From: Acidimicrobiia bacterium
GTDB taxonomy: Bacteria; Actinomycetota; Acidimicrobiia; Spongiisociales; UBA11373
Direction of reading: 5' to 3'
Assembly: GCA_040878325.1 (NCBI GenBank)
Contig: JBBDMM010000016.1
Coordinates: 1-64,000, forward strand
Length of the DNA: 64,000 nt
Shown here: positions 16,759 to 25,234 of the stretch, one piece after another
Layout of the letters: each line of letters begins with the position of its first letter
How positions within the stretch are numbered: position 1 is the first letter of the stretch
Notes under the pieces: generated by a model
The model's database searches: none
Seen by the model: only the letters and a program-made list of their open reading frames with translations
Told to the model about the DNA's origin: nothing
Program-made: the position numbers and the translations under genes

Positions 16759-18200
16759 TCGCCTCCCCCGGCGACGGTCATCTTGGCGAGCAGCCCATCG
16801 GGCGATCCCGCCCCGGCGCGTTCGAGGAACCGCATCGAGTCGGCGTAGATGATGCCCTTCAACTCCTCTTCGAGACGCCGGCGGGCGGCGACGACGATGC
16901 CCTGGTGACGATCGAGGAGGCGCGCCGCCTTGCGGTCGGGCCTGAAACGGGGATCGACCGCGGCTCGGCGGATGGTGTCCACCAATCGGTCCCGCTTCCG
17001 GCGGCGGACCGACCGCCCCGAAACCTCCTGGGCAAGGCTCGGCAGGTCGGCCGTCCACCATTCGAGCCGTTCTCGGGCCGCAGCGGGAATCTCCGGGCTG
17101 TGCCCGAACATCTCCGCGTCGAGCCGATCGGATGCGAGAGCCTCCCACCGCTCGGCCACTGTCCGTGCGGCGCGGCCGGCACGGCGGGCAGCCCCGGACG
17201 AGAGCGCGGCCACGAACGCCTCGCGGTCGGTTCCCGTCTCGGCAAAGGCGCCGCTCCGCAGGTCGCGCACCATTTCCGCGGCGGCGCGGCCATACGCGAT
17301 CCGGGCGGGGTCGATCAGCGAGATGCGCCTGGTCTCGGCCGAGATCAGCATCTCGCGCAGTCGTGACAACGAGACGGTCAGCCGACTCTCGGCGGACGCC
17401 AGACCTTGCCGAACCAAGGCTGATCGCGCCGATGGGTCAACGAGTGCCTCCAACTCCTTGCGGATCCCGGCAATCCACTCACCGGGAAGTCCTCCGCCGT
17501 CCGGCGACACCGGGCCCTCGGTGATCGTGACGATGAGTTCGGCGTCCGGACGCACGAGCAGGCCACGCCCGGCGAGCTTGTCGGCGTAGTCGGCCACCAG
17601 AACCGAGCTCAGTTCGGTGCCTGCCGGCACCCGGTTCAGCACGAAAACGGTGGGAATGCCCCGATCGCGGGCACGGTCGGCGAGCTCGATCCCGGCTGCG
17701 TCTGCATATCGGCTCGAACCGGCCACCAATAGACAGGCGTCGGCGACGGAGAGGATCTGCCCGGCGATCGAGTCGCCCTCGTCGTCGAGCACGCCAGGGG
17801 GCGGGGTGTCGACCAGCACGATGCCTTCGGGTGGCGGTCGCAGGGTGTCGACGAGGCGGCCGGGCAGTCGCCGCCGCAGCGCGTCGAGCGTTGGGGGAAG
17901 GCGCGACCCGGTCCACGCCACCGGCTCGGTGGTCGTGGGGCGACGAGTGCCCTCGGCGCTGATACGGCGGCGGGCGATCGAGTTGACGATGGTCGACTTG
18001 CCACTGCCCGACACCCCCACCACCGCCACCACCACGGCGCCGTCGGGATCACGCAGGCGGGGGACGAGGTATTCGGTGACCATCCGGCCGGTGTCGAGAC
18101 GAAGTCGTTCGGCCCGCTCACCGAGAATCGAGAGGTCGGCCTGGCCGAGGGCTTCGCCGATCCCCTCGAGCCGGTCCGGTGACAGAGCGTGGTCGGGCAT
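16755..18200 (-). CDS. Dynamin-like GTPase, first of a tandem pair
   Basis: VVGVSGSGKSTIVNSIA (about residues 58-74) is the P-loop, RRPTTTEPVAW switch I, VLVDTPPPGV the DxxG-like G3, and FVLNRVPAG occupies the G4 position, where the Asp of NKxD is replaced. The C-terminal half is helical and charged, with a hydrophobic stretch missing, so it may reach the membrane through its partner. The degenerate G4 suggests altered nucleotide preference or a regulatory subunit. It is sometimes mislabelled as an ABC ATPase because of the P-loop. I choose the ATG at 18200, with CACAAT 6 nt upstream. Confidence 0.8.
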   Translation of the reverse strand: MPDHALSPDRLEGIGEALGQADLSILGERAERLRLDTGRMVTEYLVPRLRDPDGAVVVAVVGVSGSGKSTIVNSIARRRISAEGTRRPTTTEPVAWTGSRLPPTLDALRRRLPGRLVDTLRPPPEGIVLVDTPPPGVLDDEGDSIAGQILSVADACLLVAGSSRYADAAGIELADRARDRGIPTVFVLNRVPAGTELSSVLVADYADKLAGRGLLVRPDAELIVTITEGPVSPDGGGLPGEWIAGIRKELEALVDPSARSALVRQGLASAESRLTVSLSRLREMLISAETRRISLIDPARIAYGRAAAEMVRDLRSGAFAETGTDREAFVAALSSGAARRAGRAARTVAERWEALASDRLDAEMFGHSPEIPAAARERLEWWTADLPSLAQEVSGRSVRRRKRDRLVDTIRRAAVDPRFRPDRKAARLLDRHQGIVVAARRRLEEELKGIIYADSMRFLERAGAGSPDGLLAKMTVAGGGE

Positions 18201-18217
18201 GCGGCGATTGTGGCATG

Positions 18218-18392
18218 GAAAGAGCCGGACGGCCTGCGGCCTTCCGCCAACCGCCATCCGCCAACCGCCATCCGCCATCCGCGGGAGCCTGCCGACGCGT
18301 CGCGCATTGCGCATCGCGGCCGAGCAAAGCGAGGCCTCTTCCCAATCGCCAATCGCCAATCGCGGCCAAGCAAAGCGAGGCGCATCGCGTTC
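18218..18392. repeat. Composite intergenic repeat between divergent genes
   Basis: In order: CCGCCAACCGCCATCCG units (18238-18282), a CGCGCATTGCGCATCGCGGCC segment, GAGCAAAGCGAGGC, three CGCCAATCG units (18342-18364), and a second GCAAAGCGAGGC. These words recur near 11052, 27735, 46985 and 55742. The spacer also holds the promoters of both divergent genes. Confidence 0.65.
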
Positions 18393-18444
18393 TTGTCACA
18401 CCCAACACATATGTTGCGGTCATGCCCCAAACAGGAGGAATCGA

Positions 18445-19422
18445 GTGACCGTGGCGCTGACCGTTGTGGCCGCAGTGGCGGTCGTCGGAATCTTGCTGGC
18501 CCTCGCCATCGTGGTGCGACGCGCCCCGATGCCTGAGACCGTCAGCCCCGAAGAAATCCGGGCGCTCCACTCCGATATCGGTCGCCTGATGGGCCGGGTG
18601 GAGATGGGGTTCGAGAACAGCGCCCGCGACTCGTCCACGGTCCGGTCGGCCATCGACCTGCTCACCCACGACTCGGGCAGGCGCGGCACCTGGGGTGAGG
18701 TCACCCTCCGCCGGCTGCTCGAGAAGGCGGGCCTGGCGCACGGCCTCGACTTCGACACGCAGGTGGTACTCCCCGGGGGCCGACCCGATGCCCTCATCCA
18801 TCTCGGCGACGGCGGGTCCATCGTCATCGACGCAAAGGCCCCCCTCGATGACCTGCGACGCGCCGTCGATTGCGACGACGACGCTCGCGCCGGCCACCTG
18901 AAGGCCCATGCCACCGCCGTTCGCCGCCATGTGAGGGAGCTGTCGGGCCGCGACTATCCGTCGCGGCTTCGCACCACCTTTGCACCGGTGGTCATGTACC
19001 TGCCGGTCGAAGGCGCGTGGGAGGCCGCACTCGACGCCGTACCCGACCTCGGTTCCGAGGCACTCGCGCTGGGCGTTCATCCGGCATCACCCCGAACCCT
19101 TGGGCTGGTTCTCGAACTCCTCAAGCACCACGCGCTCACGGTGAATCAGGAGGCGGCGACGCGAGAGGTTCTCGAAGACACCCGGGAACTACTCGGACGC
19201 CTCGACAAGCATGCCGAGCACCTCACCAAGCTGGGGCGAGCCCTCGGTGGGGCAGTGGAGGCGTACAACCAGGCGGTCGGGAATGCGGCCACACGGGTTC
19301 TTCCGGCAATTAACCGCATGGCCGACCACCTCGGACGCCAGGCGGTCAAGTCGCCTGCGCCAATCGTCGCCCTGCCCCACCCCGAGCGGGTCCCGGTGTT
19401 CGATGCGGACCGGGTCGCCTGA
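18445..19422 (+). CDS. rmuC: DNA recombination protein RmuC
   Basis: One N-terminal membrane helix (about residues 3-22) is followed by a helical region and the RmuC core: RGTWGEVTLRRLLE, VVLPGGRPDALIHL, and IVIDAKAPLDD with the restriction-endonuclease-like Asp and Lys; FAPVVMYLPVEGA follows. RmuC proteins limit rearrangements between inverted repeats and replicative breakage. The GTG at 18445 has AGGAGG 6 nt upstream. At 325 aa it is a shortened version that lacks most of the long N-terminal coiled coil of E. coli RmuC. An RmuC fits a chromosome with so many inverted repeats, but that link is only suggestive. Confidence 0.92.
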   Translation: MTVALTVVAAVAVVGILLALAIVVRRAPMPETVSPEEIRALHSDIGRLMGRVEMGFENSARDSSTVRSAIDLLTHDSGRRGTWGEVTLRRLLEKAGLAHGLDFDTQVVLPGGRPDALIHLGDGGSIVIDAKAPLDDLRRAVDCDDDARAGHLKAHATAVRRHVRELSGRDYPSRLRTTFAPVVMYLPVEGAWEAALDAVPDLGSEALALGVHPASPRTLGLVLELLKHHALTVNQEAATREVLEDTRELLGRLDKHAEHLTKLGRALGGAVEAYNQAVGNAATRVLPAINRMADHLGRQAVKSPAPIVALPHPERVPVFDADRVA

Positions 19423-19553
19423 ACGGCCGTTTCTGGAAAGCCACGGTTCCAGGGACTCGCGGTCGTAACCTGACGCCGCCGACCAACGGGGCGCCAACTG
19501 TCACAACTCACCGACCACCTTGCAGGGTCCCAGACCCCAGGAGATCGCGCCTT

Positions 19554-20252
19554 GTGATTCCCGGGACGACCATCAACACCGCCGAATCGGCAGCGACTCA
19601 GAAGCTGTTGGAGGTGATGCGGCTGCGCGATCGTTCCCTCGCCGACCACGGACTGCGCGCAGGCCACATGGCGGCCGCCATCGCCGCCGAATTGGGCGGC
19701 ACCACCGACGAGGTGGACCGCGCCTACCTCGGCGGCCTTCTCCACGATGTCGGCAAACTCGGCATCCCTGAGGCCATCCTGTGGAAACCGGCCGGCCTCG
19801 ACTCCACCGAATGGAAGGTGGTGCGCAATCACCCGCAGGAGGGCCACCGCCTCGTCGTCGACCTCACCCATCGGGATGTGGCGGCGGCGGTGCTGTATCA
19901 CCACGAGCGGTTCGACGGCGAGGGTTACCCGCATCGGGTGGACCTGACCTCGATACCGATGCCGGTGCGCATCGTGCAGGTTGCCGATGCCTACGACGCG
20001 ATCACCTCCGATCGCCCCTACGCGCCAGCGCTGCCCCCATCGCTGGCGGTCGAAGAGATCAATCGCTGCGCCGGAAGCCAGTTCGATCCGGACGCGGCCC
20101 GGGGCTTGTCAAAGCTGCTGGAAGCGAGGCTCGATGGGGCGACGATCACCCTTCCCGGAGCGAGTGCCCCCCTGCCTGCCGACCCCTTCGACAAGATCCA
20201 AGAATCAAGAGTCAAGAATCAAGATTCGGTCAGCACACTCCTTGACTCTTGA
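19554..20252 (+). CDS. HD-GYP domain phosphohydrolase
   Basis: HDVGKLGIP (about residues 64-72) is the HD motif with the downstream KxGIP, HHERFDGEGYP (about 122-132) the HD-GYP signature with Gly-Glu-Gly-Tyr, and VADAYDAITSDRPY follows. The class hydrolyses cyclic di-GMP or other cyclic dinucleotides. No sensor domain is attached, so it is a bare catalytic unit of 232 aa. The GTG start has AGGAG upstream. The last 20 or so residues (from KIQES) are translated from the intergenic repeat that forms the terminator, so the original C-terminus was probably shorter. Confidence 0.88.
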   Translation: MIPGTTINTAESAATQKLLEVMRLRDRSLADHGLRAGHMAAAIAAELGGTTDEVDRAYLGGLLHDVGKLGIPEAILWKPAGLDSTEWKVVRNHPQEGHRLVVDLTHRDVAAAVLYHHERFDGEGYPHRVDLTSIPMPVRIVQVADAYDAITSDRPYAPALPPSLAVEEINRCAGSQFDPDAARGLSKLLEARLDGATITLPGASAPLPADPFDKIQESRVKNQDSVSTLLDS

Positions 20253-20259
20253 TTCTTGG
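20198..20259. terminator. Perfect 19-bp inverted repeat between convergent genes
   Basis: CCAAGAATCAAGAGTCAAG (20198-20216) and its exact reverse complement (20241-20259) are separated by 24 bp. The HD-GYP stop codon lies in the right arm. Further CTTGGCT and TTCTTGA units continue to 20297 beside the stop of the opposing nuclease gene. It probably ends transcription from both sides, though no U-tract is seen. Confidence 0.65.
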
Positions 20260-20295
20260 CTCTTGGCTCTTGGCTCTTGATTCTTGACCCTTGAC

Positions 20296-21081
20296 TCACT
20301 CCAACAGCTTCGTGGTCGCCTGGCCCTCGGCGCATTCGTCGAGCAGGGGACACCAGCGGCACCACGGGCCTGCCACCCGGTCGAGGCTGCGCCCGTCGGT
20401 GAAAGCCTCCCGCAGGACCGCGACCATATTCGCCGTCCTGGCTGCCGTCTCCTCGATCCCCGCCCGGGTGGGCACCTCGTCGACCCGCTCGCCGCTCCCT
20501 ACCGAGATGGCCTCGACCTTGCCCGGGATCTCTCCCCGGTCAAGCGCCCACAGCAGGGCGTAGAACGCCAGCTGAACGCCGGGGTCACCGAGGCCGCCCG
20601 TCTTCCAGTCCACTAGACGGACACCGGCGACACCTTCATCGAACACCGCATCGATCCTCCCCCGTAGGAGGACTCCTGCGGCAGGAGTGGCTTCGAGATC
20701 CACTTCCGCCCCCTCGAAACCCTCGGTGCCCATCGCCTTGAAGCGGTCGTAGAGCTGACCGACCTCTTCGATCACCCCGGCGAGGGCACTCGGCTTCAGC
20801 CCGAGCGCACTCAGCTTGGGGTTCATCCCGCCGCCGATCTCCTCGCGGCAGGCAGACTCGAACGCATCCGCCGCGATCGGGCCGCCGCTCAAGTGCCGGG
20901 CGAAGATGCGGTGGGCCAACCCGCCGACGAACGACACCCTCGACTCCGGGCCGTACACCCCTCGCATCCTCCCGGCGGCCTGTTCGGGACAGCGTTCGAA
21001 ACTCACGTAGGTCGTCGCCGAGATCACGAGGTCCTCGCCGGGAGGCACCTCCGGGAAACGAATGGGAGGGTCGAGAGCCAC
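20296..21081 (-). CDS. PD-(D/E)XK nuclease of RecB/Cas4 type with iron-sulfur cluster
   Basis: The nuclease core is GRIDAVFDEG and VRLVDWKTGG, giving the catalytic Asp, Asp and Lys of PD-(D/E)XK enzymes, followed by QLAFYALLWA. One Cys near the N-terminus (SFERCPEQ) and three near the C-terminus (CRWCPLLDEC) make the four-Cys pattern of the Cas4/AddB iron-sulfur cluster. Expected activity is exonuclease in DNA repair. No Cas genes are nearby, so a Cas4 role is unsupported. I choose the GTG at 21081 since TACCAT lies 8 nt upstream; an ATG at 21144 is the alternative. Confidence 0.85.
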   Translation of the reverse strand: MALDPPIRFPEVPPGEDLVISATTYVSFERCPEQAAGRMRGVYGPESRVSFVGGLAHRIFARHLSGGPIAADAFESACREEIGGGMNPKLSALGLKPSALAGVIEEVGQLYDRFKAMGTEGFEGAEVDLEATPAAGVLLRGRIDAVFDEGVAGVRLVDWKTGGLGDPGVQLAFYALLWALDRGEIPGKVEAISVGSGERVDEVPTRAGIEETAARTANMVAVLREAFTDGRSLDRVAGPWCRWCPLLDECAEGQATTKLLE

Positions 21082-21089
21082 TGCTGCGG

Positions 21090-21095
21090 ATGGTA
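21090..21095 (-). promoter_or_regulatory. -10 box of the PD-(D/E)XK nuclease gene
   Basis: TACCAT on the minus strand, 8 nt before the GTG at 21081. Confidence 0.4.
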
Positions 21096-21186
21096 TCCAC
21101 CTCGGACTGCCTTCCCCGGGGTGGGCGAAGCAAGCACGACCCATCCTGTCCCGAAGACACCGCCTGGATCACGCATCGGGTTCGGG

Positions 21187-21213
21187 TTGACTGTTTTCGA
21201 CCCCGGGTACAAT
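21187..21213 (+). promoter_or_regulatory. Promoter of the VanW-PASTA gene
   Basis: TTGACT at 21187-21192 and TACAAT at 21208-21213 are near-consensus -35 and -10 boxes with a 15-bp spacer. The ATG is 26 nt after the -10 box, so this gene has a short leader, unlike many others here. Confidence 0.6.
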
Positions 21214-21239
21214 CGGCATTCCCCCGCGGCATCGGAACC

Positions 21240-23294
21240 ATGCGACCACCCCTACGGATCACGCTGATCATTGCCGCCGTGCTTGTCATCCTCTGGATGT
21301 GGCTCGGTGTCGTCTTTGCCATGGACCGGGTCAGCGATGGGGGCGAGATTCTCGGCCGCGTGACGATCGGCGACGTCGCCGTCGGCGGCCTTACCGAGTC
21401 CGAAGCCCGCCAGGCGATCCTCGGTATCGAGGCCGCGCTCGGCGCCGAGCCGATCGCGGTGCGGGTGCAGAACACCACTTTCACCCTGGTTCCCGCCGAC
21501 GTCGGCTACGACATCGACGAGGCGGCTGTGGTCGAGGAGGCGATGAAGGTTGGGAGAGACGGTGGCCTGATTCGCGACATGCAATGGTGGCTCGGCAATC
21601 TTGTCGGCTCCTCCACCAGCGCCGTCGACGTACCTGCCACCTATAACCGGGAAGCCCTGATGGCCGTCCTTCGCTCCTGGGAAGCGCAGGCCATCACCGA
21701 TCCGTCCACCGAGGGTGGCATCGTGGTCGAGGCAGGCCAGGTGAGCGCCGTCTACCCGAAGTCGGGCACCGGGTTGAACTTCGAAGCGACCGCCGACCTC
21801 ATCGAGGCGGAGATCTTCGGCGGCCGCAACGCGGTAGTGGCGCAAACCGAGTTTCGTGTCCCGGTGCTCACCAATGACGAGATCGACCTGCTCGTGTCAC
21901 GAGCCCAACTCATGGTCGCGCAGCCCGTCACCCTCGCCAAGATCGTGCCGCAGACCTCGCTCACCTTCCCCCGCGAGGTCCTCGCGTCGTCCATCGCGAC
22001 GCGCCTGGTTGGCACGGCAGACGACCCGGAGATCGAGCTCTTCTTCCAGATCGGGCCGCTGGTGCAGTACCTCAACCCCATCCGAGACCAGGTCGAGACC
22101 GATCCGGTCGACGCCCAGGTGGTGATTCGCCCCGACGACATTCCGATGATCCTCCCGGGGAGCAACGCGGTGGAAGTCGACGACCCCGCCCTTCCCGACG
22201 CGATCATGCGCGCCGCCACGTCGGTGACCAGGACGGCTCCCCTGCCGGTCAGGGAGGGCACTCCCCCGTCCTTCACGACCGCCGATGCCGAAGCCCTCGG
22301 CATCCGCAACCTCCTCTACACCGCCACCACCTTCTTCACCGCTGGCGGCGACTTCAAGAACCAGAACCGCATCGTCAACATCCATCGGATCGCCGACGAA
22401 GTGAACGGTGCAATCGTGATGCCGGGGGAAGTGTTCTCGCTCAACGAGCACGTTGGACAGCGCACCCTCGACGACGGATACCGGGTGGCCGGGGCGATCA
22501 TCGGCCCCATCGTGTACTGCTGCGACCACCCCGCCAACGTCGGCGGGGGCGTCAGCCAGTTCGCCACCACGATCTACAACGCGGTGTTCTGGTCGGGTCT
22601 CGACGACGTGGAGCACACGCCCCACAGCCTCTTCATCACCCGGTACCCGATGGTCCGGGAGGCGACGCTCGGCTACCCCACCCCCGACGTGAAGTTCCGC
22701 AACAACACAGAAGCCGCGGTCTACATCAAGACCGAACACACCGGCGACAGCGTCAGCGTGAAGTTCTTCGGCGACAACGGGGGAATCACTGTCACCGAGG
22801 AGGTGTCCGAACGATCCAACTTCACCGATCCAGTGGAGTACTTCGAGCCCGATACCTCGGTTCCTCCGGGTTCGCAAGAAGAACGCGACGACGGCAGCCC
22901 CGGATTCACCGCGACCGTGACCCGCACCATCACCTACCCCGATGGCCGCGAACCCAAGGTGCAAAGGTGGACATGGACCTACCGCCCCTTCCCCATCATC
23001 ATCGCGGTCCACCCATGTGAGTTGCCGCCCGATCACATCCAGTACGACGCATCGGTCGAATGCCCCCAGCAGGTGCCCGACCTACGAAACCTCACACGCA
23101 ACCAGGCCAACAACGCGTTGCAGGCCGTGGGCCTCGTGATGCGCGTGGCCAACAACACGGTGCCGACCGACGACCCTGAGCGCGACAACACCGTTCATAG
23201 TCAGAGCGTGCCGGCGGAAACCTGGCTCGACCCGGGCAGTGAAGTCGTGGTCACCCTCCGCGTCTACGAGGCGCCCGACGAACCCGATCCGTAA
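21240..23294 (+). CDS. VanW-family protein with C-terminal PASTA domain
   Basis: The protein has one membrane helix near the N-terminus (LRITLIIAAVLVILWMWLGV), then two peptidoglycan-binding-like repeats (about residues 60-330), then a VanW domain (about 350-540; NRIVNIHRIADEVNGAIVMPGEVFSLN...GGGVSQFATTIYNAVF) and a PASTA domain at the end (from VPDLRNLTRNQANNAL). The layout points to a cell-wall protein facing the periplasm that binds peptidoglycan. VanW proteins accompany glycopeptide resistance clusters in some bacteria, but nothing here indicates resistance. The frame opens at 21090; the ATG at 21240 matches the promoter. Confidence 0.9.
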   Translation: MRPPLRITLIIAAVLVILWMWLGVVFAMDRVSDGGEILGRVTIGDVAVGGLTESEARQAILGIEAALGAEPIAVRVQNTTFTLVPADVGYDIDEAAVVEEAMKVGRDGGLIRDMQWWLGNLVGSSTSAVDVPATYNREALMAVLRSWEAQAITDPSTEGGIVVEAGQVSAVYPKSGTGLNFEATADLIEAEIFGGRNAVVAQTEFRVPVLTNDEIDLLVSRAQLMVAQPVTLAKIVPQTSLTFPREVLASSIATRLVGTADDPEIELFFQIGPLVQYLNPIRDQVETDPVDAQVVIRPDDIPMILPGSNAVEVDDPALPDAIMRAATSVTRTAPLPVREGTPPSFTTADAEALGIRNLLYTATTFFTAGGDFKNQNRIVNIHRIADEVNGAIVMPGEVFSLNEHVGQRTLDDGYRVAGAIIGPIVYCCDHPANVGGGVSQFATTIYNAVFWSGLDDVEHTPHSLFITRYPMVREATLGYPTPDVKFRNNTEAAVYIKTEHTGDSVSVKFFGDNGGITVTEEVSERSNFTDPVEYFEPDTSVPPGSQEERDDGSPGFTATVTRTITYPDGREPKVQRWTWTYRPFPIIIAVHPCELPPDHIQYDASVECPQQVPDLRNLTRNQANNALQAVGLVMRVANNTVPTDDPERDNTVHSQSVPAETWLDPGSEVVVTLRVYEAPDEPDP

Positions 23295-23303
23295 CGGATC
23301 GGG
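23283..23303. terminator. Palindromic hairpin with the stop codon in its loop
   Basis: CCCGATCCG and CGGATCGGG form a perfect 9-bp stem around a TAA loop, which is the VanW stop codon. It lies 10 bp before the end of the opposing gene and probably terminates both. Confidence 0.65.
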
Positions 23304-23313
23304 AACCCGGGCC

Positions 23314-23622
23314 TCAGGAGGCGGGGTCTGCCTCGTCGTAGAACACGAAGAACTCGGTCACCACTTCGCTCGCGGCCGACAGGGTGCCGCCATCCCACCC
23401 GCCGTCGCGTCCCACCACCACCTGGTTCGAGGCTATGAAGACATGGTTCACGCCCTCGACCCCCTCGAAGAGGCGGGCAGCGAGCTGTCCGGGGAAATCG
23501 TCGGAGGTGTCACCGGCAGAGGCGTAGCTGGACCCATCCTGACCCGTGATACTCCGGTCGGTGTCGATGATGGCGACGCCGTCGAGGACCGTCGTACCGA
23601 GCACCTTGATGGTCTGGCCCAT
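23314..23622 (-). CDS. Nfu_N-like small protein
   Basis: This is a 102-aa protein with AAGGGGAG before the ATG. The segment SYASAGDTSDDFPGQLAARLFEGVEGVNHVFIASNQVVV resembles the N-terminal domain of Nfu/NifU-type scaffold proteins, where a compact domain precedes the Cys-containing NifU C-terminal part. That Cys domain is absent here. It may be an accessory or regulatory protein in iron-sulfur assembly, but the match is from pattern recognition only. Confidence 0.55.
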   Translation of the reverse strand: MGQTIKVLGTTVLDGVAIIDTDRSITGQDGSSYASAGDTSDDFPGQLAARLFEGVEGVNHVFIASNQVVVGRDGGWDGGTLSAASEVVTEFFVFYDEADPAS

Positions 23623-23676
23623 TTGACTCCCCTTCGTATTGCTGGTCGATCGTAAGCGGTCCCGTCGCCCCCCCGA

Positions 23677-25116
23677 TCAGGTGGGCCGGGAACCGCTCGG
23701 CACGCCCGACGACTCACTGCCGATTACGTGCAATTTGAGCAGGTTCGTGGCCGCTTGCTGGTTGGGAGGAATGCCCGCCGCCATCGCGATGCGGTCTCCT
23801 TCCACGGCGAGGCCCTTCTCGAGGAGGATCCTCTCGGCCTCGGCGATCATCTCATCGGTGGTGTCGAACCGCCCGAAAAGCAGCGGGGTCACCCCCCACA
23901 CGATCGCCAGCCGGTTACACACCGTGGGAATCGAAGTGAAGGCGACGATCCGGGCGTTCGGCCGGTAGCGGGCGACCAGCCGGGCTGTGTCCCCGCTTTC
24001 GGTAAATGCCACCACGGTGTCGAGGTGGAGGCTGGCCGCAGTATCGGCGACCGCACCGGCGATCGCCGCCGGCACGGGGTTGTCACCGACGAGCTCAAAG
24101 GCAGGCGCCGCCGGATAGCCCGGGCTCGCCTCGGCTTCGCGGCAGATCGCCGACATCACCTCGATCGTCCGCACGGGGTATTTACCGATGGCGGTCTCGG
24201 CGGAAAGCATCACCGCGTCGGTGCCGTCGAGCACCGCGTTGGCGACGTCGGTGACCTCGGCGCGAGTGGGGCGCGGTGACGAGGTCATCGACTCGAGCAT
24301 TTCGGTGGCGGTGATCGATACACCCCCCACGGCATTGGTACGGGCGATGATTTCCTTCTGAATCCGCGGCAACGGTTCGAAGCCGATCTCCACCCCGAGG
24401 TCGCCGCGGGCCACCATCGCTCCGTCGGCCGCAATCACGATCTCGTCGAGGTTGGCATAGGCCGCGGCCCTCTCGATCTTGGCGATGACCGGCGTGTCGC
24501 CGGCGAGGGCCTTCACCTGCCGGATATCGGCACCCGATGTCACGAACGAGGCTGCGAGGAGGTCGACCCCCAGTTCACGGCCGAACGCCAGGTCCAGCTC
24601 GTCTTTTTCGGTGATCACGGGCAGGCCGGCCCCCGCCCCGGGGAACGCCACCCCTTTGTGGTCCGAGAGGGTGCCGCCCTCGATCACCTCGGCGACGACC
24701 CCGGTCTTGTCGACATCGCGCACGTTGAGCACGACCATGCCATCGGCGAGCAGCACCCGCTGGCCCTCCTGAGGAGAGACGGCTGCGAGATGCTGCACCA
24801 GGATCGTTCCTTTGGTGCACTCGCCGACGCCGTCTTCGAGCCGAACCCGGTCCCCGGCCCGCAACTCGATCGAGCCCCCGGGAAACGTGCCCACCCGCAC
24901 CCGGGGACCCTGGATGTCCTGCAGCACCGCCACCGTGCGACCCTGCTCCTTGGCGGCTGCCCGCACCGCGGCGAACAGGGACGCGTGGGTTTCGTGGGTG
25001 CCGTGGGAGAAGTTGAGACGAGCGACATCCATGCCCGCCGCCACCATTCGTGAGATCACCTCGGGTGACGAACTGGCCGGCCCCAGCGTGGCGATGATCT
25101 TGGTCTTGCGGGCCAT
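23677..25116 (-). CDS. pyk: Pyruvate kinase
   Basis: This is the last step of glycolysis, phosphoenolpyruvate plus ADP to pyruvate plus ATP. KIIATLGPAS opens the barrel, LNFSHG and DIQGPRVRVG follow, VIAKIERAAA carries the catalytic Lys-Glu, MVARGDLGVE the metal-binding Asp, and TEMLESM and TRAEVTDVANAVLDGTDAVMLS are standard. Length (479 aa) is normal. TAGATT lies 6 nt before the ATG. The C-terminal end SGSRPT is poorly conserved. Confidence 0.97.
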   Translation of the reverse strand: MARKTKIIATLGPASSSPEVISRMVAAGMDVARLNFSHGTHETHASLFAAVRAAAKEQGRTVAVLQDIQGPRVRVGTFPGGSIELRAGDRVRLEDGVGECTKGTILVQHLAAVSPQEGQRVLLADGMVVLNVRDVDKTGVVAEVIEGGTLSDHKGVAFPGAGAGLPVITEKDELDLAFGRELGVDLLAASFVTSGADIRQVKALAGDTPVIAKIERAAAYANLDEIVIAADGAMVARGDLGVEIGFEPLPRIQKEIIARTNAVGGVSITATEMLESMTSSPRPTRAEVTDVANAVLDGTDAVMLSAETAIGKYPVRTIEVMSAICREAEASPGYPAAPAFELVGDNPVPAAIAGAVADTAASLHLDTVVAFTESGDTARLVARYRPNARIVAFTSIPTVCNRLAIVWGVTPLLFGRFDTTDEMIAEAERILLEKGLAVEGDRIAMAAGIPPNQQAATNLLKLHVIGSESSGVPSGSRPT

Positions 25117-25122
25117 CGGACC

Positions 25123-25128
25123 AATCTA
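25123..25128 (-). promoter_or_regulatory. -10 box of pyk
   Basis: TAGATT on the minus strand, 6 nt before the ATG at 25116. Confidence 0.5.
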
Positions 25129-25132
25129 GGCC

Positions 25133-25175
25133 GCACCGCCTTCCGCCTTCCGCCTCCGGGCGGCCTCCGGCCGGC
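25133..25175. repeat. Inverted copies of the GGCGGAAGG unit
   Basis: CCGCCTTCCGCCTTCCGCC at 25137-25155 is the reverse complement of the array at 54690-54730. It sits between the divergent promoters of pyk and cofC. Confidence 0.6.
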
Positions 25176-25221
25176 CACGCCTTCGGGAATCCGGGCTGGT
25201 AGTAACGCTTCGTCCGATATC

Positions 25222-25227
25222 TACCCT
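25222..25227 (+). promoter_or_regulatory. -10 box of cofC
   Basis: TACCCT, 7 nt before the ATG at 25235. Confidence 0.5.
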
Positions 25228-25234
25228 CCCCGCC

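Noticed and set aside
20296-21081. Cas4 assignment for the PD-(D/E)XK protein
   Set aside because: Four Cys residues and the nuclease motif fit, but there is no CRISPR array or cas gene in the window; stand-alone RecB-like nucleases share the same pattern.
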